Assembly (NCBI RefSeq): GCF_027587195.1
Contig: NZ_JAPDDP010000046.1
Coordinates: forward strand, 1 to 59,185
From: Solirubrobacter phytolaccae
GTDB lineage: Bacteria > Actinomycetota > Thermoleophilia > Solirubrobacterales > Solirubrobacteraceae
Direction: 5' to 3'
DNA length: 59,185 nt
Part shown: positions 43,082 to 51,057 of the stretch, piece after piece
How positions within the stretch are numbered: position 1 is the first letter of the stretch
Layout: every line of letters starts with the position of its first letter
Made by a program: the position numbers and the translations under genes
The notes under the pieces: generated by a model
Seen by the model: only the letters and a program-made list of their open reading frames with translations
What the model was told of the DNA's origin: nothing
Databases searched by the model: none

Positions 43082-43141
43082 GGGTCAGGATCAGGGAGCT
43101 CCCTCATGTGGGAGCGCCCCCGCCGCGGCGAGGATCGCGGC

Positions 43142-43735
43142 ATGCCCTCCCCAGACGTCCTCGCGTTCTTCGCCGCCACCACGCTGGCGCTGCTGCTGAT
43201 TCCCGGCCCGTCCGTGCTGTTCATCGTCGCGCGGACGCTCGAGCACGGCCGCCGCGGCGGCCTGGAGTCGATGCTCGGCGTCGAGACGGGCGCGCTGCTG
43301 CACGTGCTCGCGGCGACCGCCGGCTTGGGCGCGCTCGTCGCCGCCTCGCCGAACGCGCTGCTGGCCCTGAAGCTGGCGGGCGCGGCCTACCTCGTCTGGA
43401 TGGGCGTGCGTGCGCTGCGCGGGAGGACCGACCTCGCCGCCGCCCCGGGCGGTGACGGCAAGCTCTACCGCCAGGGCCTGCTCGTCGACGCGCTGAACCC
43501 GAAGACCGCGATGTTCTTCGTCGCCTTCCTGCCCCAGTTCGTCGACCCGACGGGCAACGTCGCGCTCCAGACGCTCGTCCTCGGCCTCACCTTCGTCGCG
43601 CTGGCGACGCTGACCGACGGCGCCTACGCGCTCCTGGCGGGCGTGATCGCCGAGCGCCTCCGGCGCCGCACCCGCCACCTCTCCCGCGCCGCCGGCACGG
43701 CCTACCTCGGCCTCGCCGGCTCGCTCGCGATCTAG
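43142..43735 (+). CDS. LysE/RhtB-family exporter
   Basis: 197 residues with six hydrophobic helices. It opens with the family's first helix and PGPSVLFIVARTL, and has VDALNPKTAMFFVAFLPQFVDP, the conserved NPK segment. Exports amino acids or related compounds. ATG 43142 has GAGG about 8 nt upstream; an in-frame ATG at 43106 would add a polar extension that crosses a small hairpin (CTCCC/GGGAG, 43099-43114). Its stop overlaps the convergent gene's stop in the palindrome CTAG. Confidence 0.85.
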   Translation: MPSPDVLAFFAATTLALLLIPGPSVLFIVARTLEHGRRGGLESMLGVETGALLHVLAATAGLGALVAASPNALLALKLAGAAYLVWMGVRALRGRTDLAAAPGGDGKLYRQGLLVDALNPKTAMFFVAFLPQFVDPTGNVALQTLVLGLTFVALATLTDGAYALLAGVIAERLRRRTRHLSRAAGTAYLGLAGSLAI

Positions 43736-44685
43736 GACGTCTCGACGATGGTGAAGCGCTCGGCCACGACGAACGTGCCGCCGAGCTCGAGCAGGGACAG
43801 GCCGTTGCGGCCCGGGCCGGTGACGGTCAGGTTCGTGGCGACGCCGTGGTCGTCGGCGACGTGGGCGTACTGGCGCAGGAGCGTGACCGGGCCGCTGGCC
43901 AGGCGGCCGTAGCCGACCGCGAGCCGCGCTGCGAGGCCCTCCTCGAAAGCGATGTGGCCGCCGGCGGCCTGGGCGTGGGCGGCGCGCAACGCCGCCTCCA
44001 GCCGCTCCGGCTCGGCGACCGCGCCGTTGAAGGAGAGGCCGCCGCGCTCGTCGACGAACGGCAGCAGGCCCGGGTGCTCGGCGTGGAGGTTCGCGCTCAG
44101 GAACGGCTCGCTCGTGGCCTGCCAGCGGACGGCGCCGTCGCAGCGGAGGGTCCGGTTCCAGGCACGGTCGCGCCACGCGCTCAGGCGCACGTAGAGCTGC
44201 AGGGCGTCGCCGCGCACGCGCGTGCCGACGACCGAGCCGGCCGCCTGCACGCCCTCGTCGTGCAGCAGCGCGGGGATATCACCGAGGTCGCTGGCGATGC
44301 CCGCGCGGCGCTTGAGCTCGGCGCGCGGCGCCGACGCCGGCCCGGGCCAGAGCTGGAAGCGGTACTCGCCGTCGCGGGCCGACCAGCGGGCGCGATAGGC
44401 GCCGTTGGCGATCCCCACCCGCACCGGCCCCGTCGTGCCCGAGGCGAACGCCAGCGACTCCGACTCCACCCGCAGCGAGAACTCGGTCACCTGCTCCCAG
44501 CGGGCGAGGTCCAGCGCGGGCTTGGCGCCGTAGCCCTCGAGCCGCACCGGCACGCCGAACTCCCCCACGTGCGGCATCCGCAGATCCACGCGCGCGGCGG
44601 TGTCGCTCCAGTGCCCCGCGCCGTCGTGGACGTACAGGTGCCCGAAGTCGTACGCGATCTCGATCTCCGTCGTCCACGCCGTCAT
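43732..44685 (-). CDS. Uncharacterised 317-residue protein
   Basis: 317 residues, no signal peptide or membrane helix. The first half is beta-rich with many Trp/Tyr residues (AYDFGHLYVHDG, GHWSD), the middle has charged helices (AELKRRAGIASDLGD), and the end again beta-like (LTVTGPGRNGLSLLELGG). No catalytic motif recognised. It is the last of a minus-strand group headed by a beta-helix protein; 21 nt separate it from the gene before it. A TACCTT box 9 nt before the ATG may give it its own promoter. Confidence 0.6.
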   Translation of the reverse strand: MTAWTTEIEIAYDFGHLYVHDGAGHWSDTAARVDLRMPHVGEFGVPVRLEGYGAKPALDLARWEQVTEFSLRVESESLAFASGTTGPVRVGIANGAYRARWSARDGEYRFQLWPGPASAPRAELKRRAGIASDLGDIPALLHDEGVQAAGSVVGTRVRGDALQLYVRLSAWRDRAWNRTLRCDGAVRWQATSEPFLSANLHAEHPGLLPFVDERGGLSFNGAVAEPERLEAALRAAHAQAAGGHIAFEEGLAARLAVGYGRLASGPVTLLRQYAHVADDHGVATNLTVTGPGRNGLSLLELGGTFVVAERFTIVETS

Positions 44686-44706
44686 CCGGCGCGAAAGGTA
44701 GACCGC

Positions 44707-45288
44707 TCAGAGCCGATTGAGGAGCTGTGCGAACTCGCTGGCCGGCGGGATGATGATCTGCTCCTCGGTCTCCTCGAGGTCGATGAGCGCCAACGTGCCC
44801 TCGCGCAGCCAGTACAGGTTCGGGCTGATCTGGCCCGGATCGCGCTCGACGGCGCGCCGTGCGAGCTCGAGCATCGGCGTCAGCATCGCCACCACCGAGC
44901 GGTCGCGGATCGGGTGGGCGAACACCACCTGGCGGTTCGGGACCGCCACGAGCGTGCCGTGCTCGGACTCCGGCGGGTCGAACTCGGCCGCCCACAGCGC
45001 GTGCGTGGCGGTGAAGTAGGAGTCGCCGCTGACCATCAGCAGCTCCGAGCCGGCGACGGCGTGGCGCGTGAGCTCGAGCCCCTGCTCGCTGCGCGTGCGC
45101 ACGAGCGCCTCGGCGAAGATCGCGTCGTCGTCGTACTCCGTGCCCACCGACTCGACCCGGTCGGGCAGGTCGGCGGCGAGCACGAGCAGGAGGTCGTCCG
45201 CCGCGCGGCGCGCCACGACCTCGCGGGTCTCCAGCTGGGACTCGGCAATCAGCCGCACCTTGAGCGTGTCGTTGTCGTACGTCGTCAC
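44707..45288 (-). CDS. Uncharacterised 193-residue protein (DUF1444-like features)
   Basis: 193 residues. The C-terminal half has LVAVPNRQVVFAHPI, followed by a regular helix and LREGTLALIDLEE, a pattern reminiscent of DUF1444 proteins, but this is weak. Start GTG overlaps the stop of the gene before it by 4 nt (45285-45288), so it is translated with it. No signal peptide. Ends in a hydrophobic tail (SEFAQLLNRL). Confidence 0.6.
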   Translation of the reverse strand: MTTYDNDTLKVRLIAESQLETREVVARRAADDLLLVLAADLPDRVESVGTEYDDDAIFAEALVRTRSEQGLELTRHAVAGSELLMVSGDSYFTATHALWAAEFDPPESEHGTLVAVPNRQVVFAHPIRDRSVVAMLTPMLELARRAVERDPGQISPNLYWLREGTLALIDLEETEEQIIIPPASEFAQLLNRL

Positions 45289-46490
45289 ACCTGGAGTCTG
45301 ACGCGCGCGAAGGCCAGCGCCCGCTCGATCAGCTCCTCCTGCTCTTCCCGATAGAAGCCGGCGGTGCACAGGCTCCACAGCACCGCGACCCCGTCGCGCT
45401 GCTCGTAGACGAGGTTGCGGTCGGGGTGGCGCTCGCCGCCGGGCGGGGTCGGCGGGAGGTCGCGCGTCTCGAGCAGGACCGCGCCGCGCGCCCGCTCGGC
45501 CACGCGCAGGTTGCGCTCGGCCGAGTAGACGAGCCGTCCGTGCACGCCGGGCGCGAGCTCCCCGCGCAGCACGGCGACCGCGCGGCCGGGCACGCCGAGC
45601 GTCGGGAACGCGCGGTGGTACTCGTCGGCGTCCTCCTCGGTGAGCTGCAGTCGCTGCGCCAGCCGCGCGTAGCCCTCGCGCCAGGCCGGCGTGACCTCCG
45701 GGTGGTGCGAATGCGGCGCGCGCAGCTCGGTGGCGAACGGGAGCGCCGGGGAGGGCGCGGAGGCGGCCGCGAACGCGTCGGCGATCGCGCACGCGTCGCG
45801 GGCCAGCTCGTCCAGGTCGGCCAGGTAGCCGTTGCGGCGCACGATGATCGTGCCGCGCAGCGCGAACACACCGAAGTACGGGTCGTCGGTGTGGCGGGCG
45901 AGGATCGCGTCGATGTCGAGCGGCGGGGTCGGGCCGTGGGCGCGCAGCCGCCAGCCGTCGTTCAGCCGCTCCTGGTGAGGGAAGTCGAACGGGGCGAGGT
46001 GATGGCGGCGATCGATCCGCGTCAGGAAGAACGGCAGCGCCGCCTCGGGCACGTTGATCGCGACGGTCGTCGTCGGGATCCACACCGCGTGACTCTCGAA
46101 CGCCTCGGGCTCGCGGTCGTCGGTCGGCGTATCCAGGAACGCGCCGATGTACGGGATGTCCGTGCGGTCCGGCATCCACCAGCGCCGGTTCTTGACCTTG
46201 ACGGTCGACGCGTGAAGCGTCCCGCTCACGTTCGGCGACCCCGTCACGGGGACTTCGAGCAGCTGGTGGAAGAGGACGCCGTGCCGGCCGCCCGGCAGCA
46301 CGCCGCGGACCGCGTTGTAGCGGTACTCCTCGAAGCCGGGGAAGGCGGCCGAGTACCCCGCCGCGGACCGGCGGTCGAGCCACTCGAGCCCGCGCGCGGC
46401 GGCGTAGTCGGCAAGGCTCGTCGCCGGATGCCCGCGCCGCGCGTCGGCGACGTCGGCGCGCGCGAACGCCGCGTACCCGTGCCTAGCCAC
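45285..46490 (-). CDS. Uncharacterised 401-residue protein
   Basis: 401 residues, no signal peptide. Distinct segments: YAAARGLEW near 35, GVLFHQLLEVP near 80, a His-rich piece (IDRRHHLAPFDFPHQ near 160-175), FGVFALRGTIIVRRNGYL near 215 and a C-terminal CTAGFYREEQEELIERAL. I recognise no family. The GTG start overlaps the stop of the beta-helix gene by 8 nt, and its own stop overlaps the next gene by 4 nt, so the three are one translation unit. Confidence 0.65.
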   Translation of the reverse strand: MARHGYAAFARADVADARRGHPATSLADYAAARGLEWLDRRSAAGYSAAFPGFEEYRYNAVRGVLPGGRHGVLFHQLLEVPVTGSPNVSGTLHASTVKVKNRRWWMPDRTDIPYIGAFLDTPTDDREPEAFESHAVWIPTTTVAINVPEAALPFFLTRIDRRHHLAPFDFPHQERLNDGWRLRAHGPTPPLDIDAILARHTDDPYFGVFALRGTIIVRRNGYLADLDELARDACAIADAFAAASAPSPALPFATELRAPHSHHPEVTPAWREGYARLAQRLQLTEEDADEYHRAFPTLGVPGRAVAVLRGELAPGVHGRLVYSAERNLRVAERARGAVLLETRDLPPTPPGGERHPDRNLVYEQRDGVAVLWSLCTAGFYREEQEELIERALAFARVRLQV

Positions 46491-48096
46491 GTCGCACCCG
46501 CTTGCTCGCGCTGGCGACCACGGTCCCGTTGAGGGCCCGGGCCTTGACCGTGTACACACCGCGCGGCAGCCGGCGCGTGAACGTGAGCTTCCAGGTGCTG
46601 TTGCCCTTGACCGCCAGCCATGCGCACCGCTTGGCTTTGCGGAGCGTGCCGCGCTTGGTCACGCACTTCGTGCCGCGCTTGAGCGCGACCTGCACGCGCT
46701 TGACGCTCCCCACCGATCCCCCGCGCAACGTCCGGCCCTTCAACGAGGCGACCGTGACCTTCGGCTTGAGCTGGAACGGGGTGGGGACGGGCGTGACCGT
46801 GGCCTGCGGCGTCACCACGGGCGTGGGGACCGGCGTCACCACCGGCGTGGCGGTGGCGGTGGCGGTGGCGGTCGGCGTCGGCACGACCGTGGCCGCCGGC
46901 TCGATCAGCACCACCTTCGCGGGCGCGACACTCGTCTTCGCTGACGCCTCGTACGCCCCGATGTCGCGGCGCGCGACGCCGTCCATGTCGCCGTCGAGCG
47001 GCCGCTTGCGGTTCTCGATGTCGACCCCGTCCTCGGTCCCGGGCGTGCCGGAGTCGATCAGCGCGCTGCCCGCGGCCGGCGCGAAGACGCCCGCCTCGAA
47101 GCTCGGCAGGCCGAGCAGGGAGCGCGACAGGTCCACGTTGTCCGCGCCGGGCTGCTCGATCGGCCCCGTCACACGTGCGGGGCGGAACGCGCTGGAGCGC
47201 AGCGCGAGCGGCCGGTCCGTGGCCACGTCGAAGCCGATGTCCGCGCCGATCAGCGCGCTGTCGCGGACCGTGACCTGCGAGCCGGTCCCACGCAGCGCCG
47301 TCGCGCCCGTGTGGCGGGCGGCGAGCGTGACGTTGCGGATCGCGACCGTCGAGTCGACGGCGTGGAACGCGTTCCCGCCGAACAGGTCGGTCGCCGGCTG
47401 GTTGACGAACGCGGTCAGCTCCTCGGCGGTGACGTCGGTGGTCCCGCGCACGAACACGCCGGTCAGGCTCGCGGACAGCGCGGCGTGGCTGATCCGCACC
47501 GGCTGCGTCCAGCCGTCGACCTTGACCGCCGTCCCCGCGTGGACCGACAGGCCGCGCAGCACGAGCGGCGCCTCAGGCTGTCCGGCGGCGACGATCCCGG
47601 ACGACCCCGGCGTGTAGAAGTTCGCCCAGACCTTGTCCAGCGTCGCGCCGCGGCGCACGAGGATCCCGGTCTGCTGCTGCGCCCCGGCCGCACCGTCGAC
47701 GCTGACCCGCGTCAGCGTCGGCCCGGCGGCGATCACGTCGATCCCGACCGAGCCGACCTCCGGCGTCGTCTGCACACTCACGCCGTCCACGGTCGAGTCG
47801 CCGTTGGCGATCGCCAGCACCGTCGACCCGGTCCCGACCAACCGCGCCGCGTCGTGCTCCGGCCCGACCAGGTCCACCGGGTTCGCGGCCGTGATCGTCC
47901 ACGCGCCGGTGAACGGCCCTTCGCCGAGCACGATCTCGTCCCGGCCGGGATTGGCGTTGGCGGCCGTCAGCGCCGAGCCGAGCGTCGGCTTCGACAGCCC
48001 GGCGCACGGCGTGCCGACGCAGTAGGTCCCCGCGGAGGCGCGAGGCGTGACGAGCAGCAGCGTCAGGAGCGCCGCGAGCAGGAGTCTGGGGAGCAT
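46483..48096 (-). CDS. Secreted right-handed beta-helix protein with Pro/Thr linker
   Basis: 537 residues. Signal peptide about 1-23 (ASA-G). Residues 30-390 show the repeating short strands and small turns of a pectate-lyase-type parallel beta-helix (VDGVSVQ, LTRVSVDG, IRNVTLAA, VTVRDSAL), which usually binds or cleaves polysaccharides; no lyase residues can be fixed. Then a DIGAYEA end motif common to choice-of-anchor parallel beta-helix proteins, a 35-residue Pro/Thr-rich linker, and a basic C-terminal Ig-like domain with three Cys. ATG 48096 begins the signal peptide; an upstream ATG at 48150 would add a polar extension. Confidence 0.75.
   Translation of the reverse strand: MLPRLLLAALLTLLLVTPRASAGTYCVGTPCAGLSKPTLGSALTAANANPGRDEIVLGEGPFTGAWTITAANPVDLVGPEHDAARLVGTGSTVLAIANGDSTVDGVSVQTTPEVGSVGIDVIAAGPTLTRVSVDGAAGAQQQTGILVRRGATLDKVWANFYTPGSSGIVAAGQPEAPLVLRGLSVHAGTAVKVDGWTQPVRISHAALSASLTGVFVRGTTDVTAEELTAFVNQPATDLFGGNAFHAVDSTVAIRNVTLAARHTGATALRGTGSQVTVRDSALIGADIGFDVATDRPLALRSSAFRPARVTGPIEQPGADNVDLSRSLLGLPSFEAGVFAPAAGSALIDSGTPGTEDGVDIENRKRPLDGDMDGVARRDIGAYEASAKTSVAPAKVVLIEPAATVVPTPTATATATATPVVTPVPTPVVTPQATVTPVPTPFQLKPKVTVASLKGRTLRGGSVGSVKRVQVALKRGTKCVTKRGTLRKAKRCAWLAVKGNSTWKLTFTRRLPRGVYTVKARALNGTVVASASKRVRRG
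46776..46893. repeat. Low-complexity tandem repeats encoding the Pro/Thr linker
   Basis: Plus-strand units of GTGGCG and GGGACGGGCGT-like sequence, densest at 46846-46873 where GGTGGC recurs in tandem. They encode the Thr-Ala/Thr-Pro linker of the beta-helix protein and are prone to slippage in units of 6 nt, which keeps the frame. Confidence 0.6.
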
Positions 48097-48147
48097 GACG
48101 CCGAGCCTGCCGGTCCTCGCGCGCGCCCGCCACGGGACCCCACCCTG

Positions 48148-48187
48148 CACTTAACCCTGGCCACTTCAAATCCGTCGGCTTTAAGTG
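48148..48187. repeat. AT-rich inverted repeat
   Basis: CACTTAA (48148-48154) and TTAAGTG (48181-48187), with a third variant CACTTCAA (48162-48169) between. It stands out by its low GC in the 163-bp gap between divergent starts at 48096 and 48260 and may hold promoter or operator sites. Nothing else is visible in the gap. Confidence 0.4.
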
Positions 48188-48259
48188 AAGAACGGTCGGC
48201 GCACAGCACCCCCAACGCAACGGAGGACCAACTCGACAGACGCGTGGAAAGATCCCGCG

Positions 48260-48550
48260 ATGATCCCGATCACTAACGAAACAATCGACGAAGCCATCGA
48301 TCGTGTCCTTGACTTCCTCGATGTGCAGCGGGGAAACCCGGGGTTGCCCGACGCGCCGCTTGAGGCTCACTTCGCTAGTCACGGGATGGCTGGTGAAGCT
48401 TTCACCCACTTGAATCAAGGGATCGAGGCGAGAGTGTTTCCGACGGGACCATCGACCGACATCGTCAACGCTTTGCACGGCGGAGCGCTCCTCGGGGTCG
48501 CGATTGGCCTCGCGATTGCGGAACGTCGGGCCGAGCGGTCGGACCCGTGA
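48260..48550 (+). CDS. Small protein of unknown function in lower-GC patch
   Basis: 96 residues: an acidic helical start (NETIDEAIDRVLDFL), a middle with EAHFASHG, and a Gly/Ala helix (ALHGGALLGVAIGLAIAERR) that could be membrane-associated or simply a buried helix. No family recognised. Codon use is looser than in neighbours (many AAC/GAA/CTT-type codons and A/T third positions), which suggests recent acquisition. It precedes the HipB-like gene by 61 nt and could be a partner of it. Confidence 0.5.
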   Translation: MIPITNETIDEAIDRVLDFLDVQRGNPGLPDAPLEAHFASHGMAGEAFTHLNQGIEARVFPTGPSTDIVNALHGGALLGVAIGLAIAERRAERSDP

Positions 48551-48572
48551 TCTCCGAAGTCGGTGTCTCCGA

Positions 48573-48610
48573 ACGTTGACATCTCGTCGTTGTCGTCGTA
48601 CGTTGACATC
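48573..48610 (+). promoter_or_regulatory. Direct repeats overlapping a consensus promoter of the HipB-like gene
   Basis: ACGTTGACATC occurs at 48573-48583 and 48600-48610. The first copy contains TTGACA (-35, 48576-48581); after exactly 17 nt comes TACGTT (-10, 48599-48604), which overlaps the second copy; after 7 nt comes the ATG at 48612. So both promoter elements lie inside candidate operators, and the mRNA should be leaderless. Confidence 0.75.
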
Positions 48611-48611
48611 A

Positions 48612-48896
48612 ATGCCGCCGGTCGACACGCTCCACAAGCTCAAGTCCATCGTTCGTGGTCGACGAATCGACCTCGGACTCAGCCAGGCTGAGGTCGCCCA
48701 GCGCGCGGAGGTCTCCAGGCAATGGGTGAACGCGTTCGAGCGCGGGAAGGGCTCCGCCGAGCTGCAACTGGTACTGCGTCTACTCGATGCCCTCGATCTG
48801 CACTTGAGGATCGACGCCCGCACCGACGAGCACACCGTCGCTTCAGCGCGCGTCGACCTGGACGCGCTGCTCGACGAGCACCGGCACCGTGACTGA
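48612..48896 (+). CDS. HipB-like XRE-family transcription regulator
   Basis: 94 residues. Helix-turn-helix of the Cro/CI type: LGLSQAEVAQRAEVSRQWVNAFERGK (about 22-47, of which the SQAEVA and SRQWV parts are the two helices), then an LVLRLLDALDL segment, the usual dimer helix of HipB antitoxins. The tail is acidic and helical. No HipA kinase gene follows; the next gene is on the other strand. Repeats covering the promoter indicate self-repression. Confidence 0.85.
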   Translation: MPPVDTLHKLKSIVRGRRIDLGLSQAEVAQRAEVSRQWVNAFERGKGSAELQLVLRLLDALDLHLRIDARTDEHTVASARVDLDALLDEHRHRD

Positions 48897-48926
48897 TCCG
48901 GCGCCGGCGACCGTCGACGCTTGCGG

Positions 48927-49970
48927 CTAGCCCGCCTGCTGGTCGGTAGAGGTGCTCGGGTCGCCGTCGACGGCCGCCGCGAGGCGCGGTGCGAGCTCCT
49001 TCATCAGCAGCGGCATGCTCAGCACGGACGGGAACGACAGCGCCTCGTAGACGCGGTCCTCGAGCAGGATGAAGACGTCCCGCTCCTCCTTGCGCACGTT
49101 GAGCTTGGAGTAGACCGGGTCCTGCTTGAGCTCGTCGACGCTGCGGTCGCCGTCGGCGAGCCAGACGAGCGCGTCGACGTCGAGGGCGTCGAGCTTCTCG
49201 TCGGAGAGCTGGCCGCCGAACTCGTCCGGGAACGCGTCCGCGAGCGGCTTCGGGAAGACGAAGCCGAGCGACTCGAGCGTGGCGGTGCGCACGTCCTGCG
49301 GGCCGTAGACGAAGACGCCCTGGTAGTCCGTGACCTCCGCGGCGGTCTTGCCCTTGAACTCGGGGTGCTCGGCGGCGGTGTCCGCGATCAGCTGCTCCGT
49401 GTCGTCGACGAGCTGCTGGGCCTTCTCGGGCTGGCCGACCGCCTTGCCGATCGTGAGCTGCTCCTCCTGCCAGGTGGAGCCGTAGTCGACCTTGTCCTTG
49501 GGCTGCGCGACGACGGGCGCGAGCTTGGAGAGCGCGTCGTACTCCTTCTGCGTCAGGCCCGAGTAGACGCCGACGATGAGGTCCGGCCGCTGCGCCGCGA
49601 CCTTCTCGATCTGCACGCCGTCCGTGTTGGTGAGGACCACCGGCTCCTTGCCGCTGCCGAGCGCCTCCTTGGCCCACGGGAAGATCGCGCCGGGATGCTT
49701 GCCGAACCACTCGGTGGTCGCGACGGGCACGACGCCGAGCGCGAGGAGCGCGTCCTGGTCGCGCAAGCCGACGACGACGACCCGCTTGGGCTCGCTCTCG
49801 ATCGTGGTCGAACCGTACTTGTGCTCGATCGTGACCGGGAACGCGCTGGCTTCAGTCGTGCCCTGCTCCGCGGCGGGAGCGCTGTCCGAGCTGGACTCGG
49901 TGTCGTCGGAGCCGCAGGCGGCGAGGACGAGCGCGCAGAGACATGTGAGGAGGATGAACGGCAGACGCAT
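48927..49970 (-). CDS. Siderophore ABC transporter substrate-binding lipoprotein 1
   Basis: 347 residues. Lipobox LAAC (C19), an acidic Ser-rich linker, then a FecB/FhuD-type binding fold: TIEHKYGSTTI, RVVVVGLRDQDALLALG, RPDLIVGVYSG and a long helix between lobes. It should bind a ferric siderophore outside the membrane. The closest relative in the window is the second binding protein (56181-57209), which shares VEHKFGSTTV, VATTEW and LTNTDG-like segments. A palindromic GTTAGG/CCTAAC site lies just before the start and covers a TAGGGT -10 box. It is divergent from the permease genes. Confidence 0.9.
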   Translation of the reverse strand: MRLPFILLTCLCALVLAACGSDDTESSSDSAPAAEQGTTEASAFPVTIEHKYGSTTIESEPKRVVVVGLRDQDALLALGVVPVATTEWFGKHPGAIFPWAKEALGSGKEPVVLTNTDGVQIEKVAAQRPDLIVGVYSGLTQKEYDALSKLAPVVAQPKDKVDYGSTWQEEQLTIGKAVGQPEKAQQLVDDTEQLIADTAAEHPEFKGKTAAEVTDYQGVFVYGPQDVRTATLESLGFVFPKPLADAFPDEFGGQLSDEKLDALDVDALVWLADGDRSVDELKQDPVYSKLNVRKEERDVFILLEDRVYEALSFPSVLSMPLLMKELAPRLAAAVDGDPSTSTDQQAG

Positions 49971-49972
49971 GG

Positions 49973-49988
49973 GTTAGGTCACCCTAAC
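49973..49988. promoter_or_regulatory. Palindromic iron-box-like operator 1
   Basis: GTTAGG-TCAC-CCTAAC, a perfect 16-bp palindrome between the divergent binding-protein and permease genes. The half-sites are those of DtxR/IdeR boxes (TTAGG...CCTAA), though the spacing is shorter than in the classical 19-bp box. A second copy precedes the other binding-protein gene. The minus-strand TAGGGT -10 box lies inside it. Confidence 0.7.
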
Positions 49989-50016
49989 AAGCGCCCTGTT
50001 AAGGTCGCGCTGCGGA

Positions 50017-51057
50017 ATGAGCGTCTCGACGGCCCCTGACGCCATGGCTCAACGCGCGCGCGGTGGTCGGTTCACGCGCAGCGCCGGGCTCACCATCTCG
50101 TTCGCGCTACTGGCCTTCGCGGCCCTGCTCAGCCTCGCCGTCGGCGCCCGCTCGATCCCGCTCGGCGACGTCGTCAACGCGCTGCTGCACTCGGGCAGCT
50201 CACAGGAGGAAGCGATCATCCGCGACCTGCGCGTGCCGCGCACGCTGCTCGGGATCGTCGTCGGCGCGGCGCTCGGCGTCGCCGGCGCGCTGATGCAGGC
50301 GCTCACCCGCAACCCGCTCGCCGACCCCGGCCTGCTCGGCGTGAACGCGGGTGCCTCGGCGGCCGTCGTGATCGCGCTCTCGCTCGGCGTCGCGGGCGCG
50401 GCGAGCTCCGTGTGGTTCGCGTTCATCGGCGCCGCGGTGGCCGCCGTCGCGGTCTACGTGATCGGCACCTCGGGACGGGGCGGCGCGACGCCCGTCCGCC
50501 TCGCGCTCGCCGGCACCGCGATCAGCGCGGCGCTCACGGCCCTCATCTACGGCATCGCGCTCGCCGACGTGAAGCTGCTGCAGCAGTACAACTTCTGGTC
50601 GGTCGGCGCGCTCGGCGGCCGCGGCCGGACGCAGCTCGACGCCGTCGTGCCCTTCATCGCCGTCGGCCTGCTGCTGGCGTTCGCGCTCGCCCGCTCGCTC
50701 AACGCCCTGGCGCTCGGCGACGACTCGGCCCGCGCGCTCGGCGCGAAGGTCGGCCGGACGCGGATCGGCGGCGCGGTCGCGGTCACGCTGCTGTGCGGCG
50801 CAGCCACCGCCGCGGCCGGGCCGATGTACTTCCTGGGCCTCACGGTCCCGCACGCGGCGCGCGCGCTGTGCGGGCCCGACCAGCGTTGGATCCTCGCCTA
50901 CTCGGCGGTGCTCGGCGGGGCGCTCATGCTCGTCGCCGACGTGATCGGGCGCGTGATCGTGCGGCCGGGCGAGATGCCGGCGGGCGTGATGATGGCCATC
51001 GTCGGCACGCCGCTCTTCATCGCCCTCGTGCGCCGCAAGCGGATCGCGCAGCTGTGA
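50017..51057 (+). CDS. FecCD-family siderophore permease 1
   Basis: 346 residues with about ten membrane helices. Conserved family segments: LRVPRTLLGIVVGAALGVAGALMQALTRNPLADPGLLGVNAGAS in part (the RLPR and TRNPLA-PGLLG motifs), GLTVPHAARALCGPDQRW near 280, the cytoplasmic loop that meets the ATPase. It forms the membrane channel with the next permease. The ATG at 50017 is preceded by TAAGGT 11 nt upstream; the operator lies 28 nt upstream. The next gene overlaps by 4 nt (GTGA). Confidence 0.92.
   Translation: MSVSTAPDAMAQRARGGRFTRSAGLTISFALLAFAALLSLAVGARSIPLGDVVNALLHSGSSQEEAIIRDLRVPRTLLGIVVGAALGVAGALMQALTRNPLADPGLLGVNAGASAAVVIALSLGVAGAASSVWFAFIGAAVAAVAVYVIGTSGRGGATPVRLALAGTAISAALTALIYGIALADVKLLQQYNFWSVGALGGRGRTQLDAVVPFIAVGLLLAFALARSLNALALGDDSARALGAKVGRTRIGGAVAVTLLCGAATAAAGPMYFLGLTVPHAARALCGPDQRWILAYSAVLGGALMLVADVIGRVIVRPGEMPAGVMMAIVGTPLFIALVRRKRIAQL

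Noticed and set aside
46776-46893. CRISPR-like or variable tandem repeat array
   Set aside because: The units are 6 nt, in frame and encode a Pro/Thr linker; there are no unique spacers.
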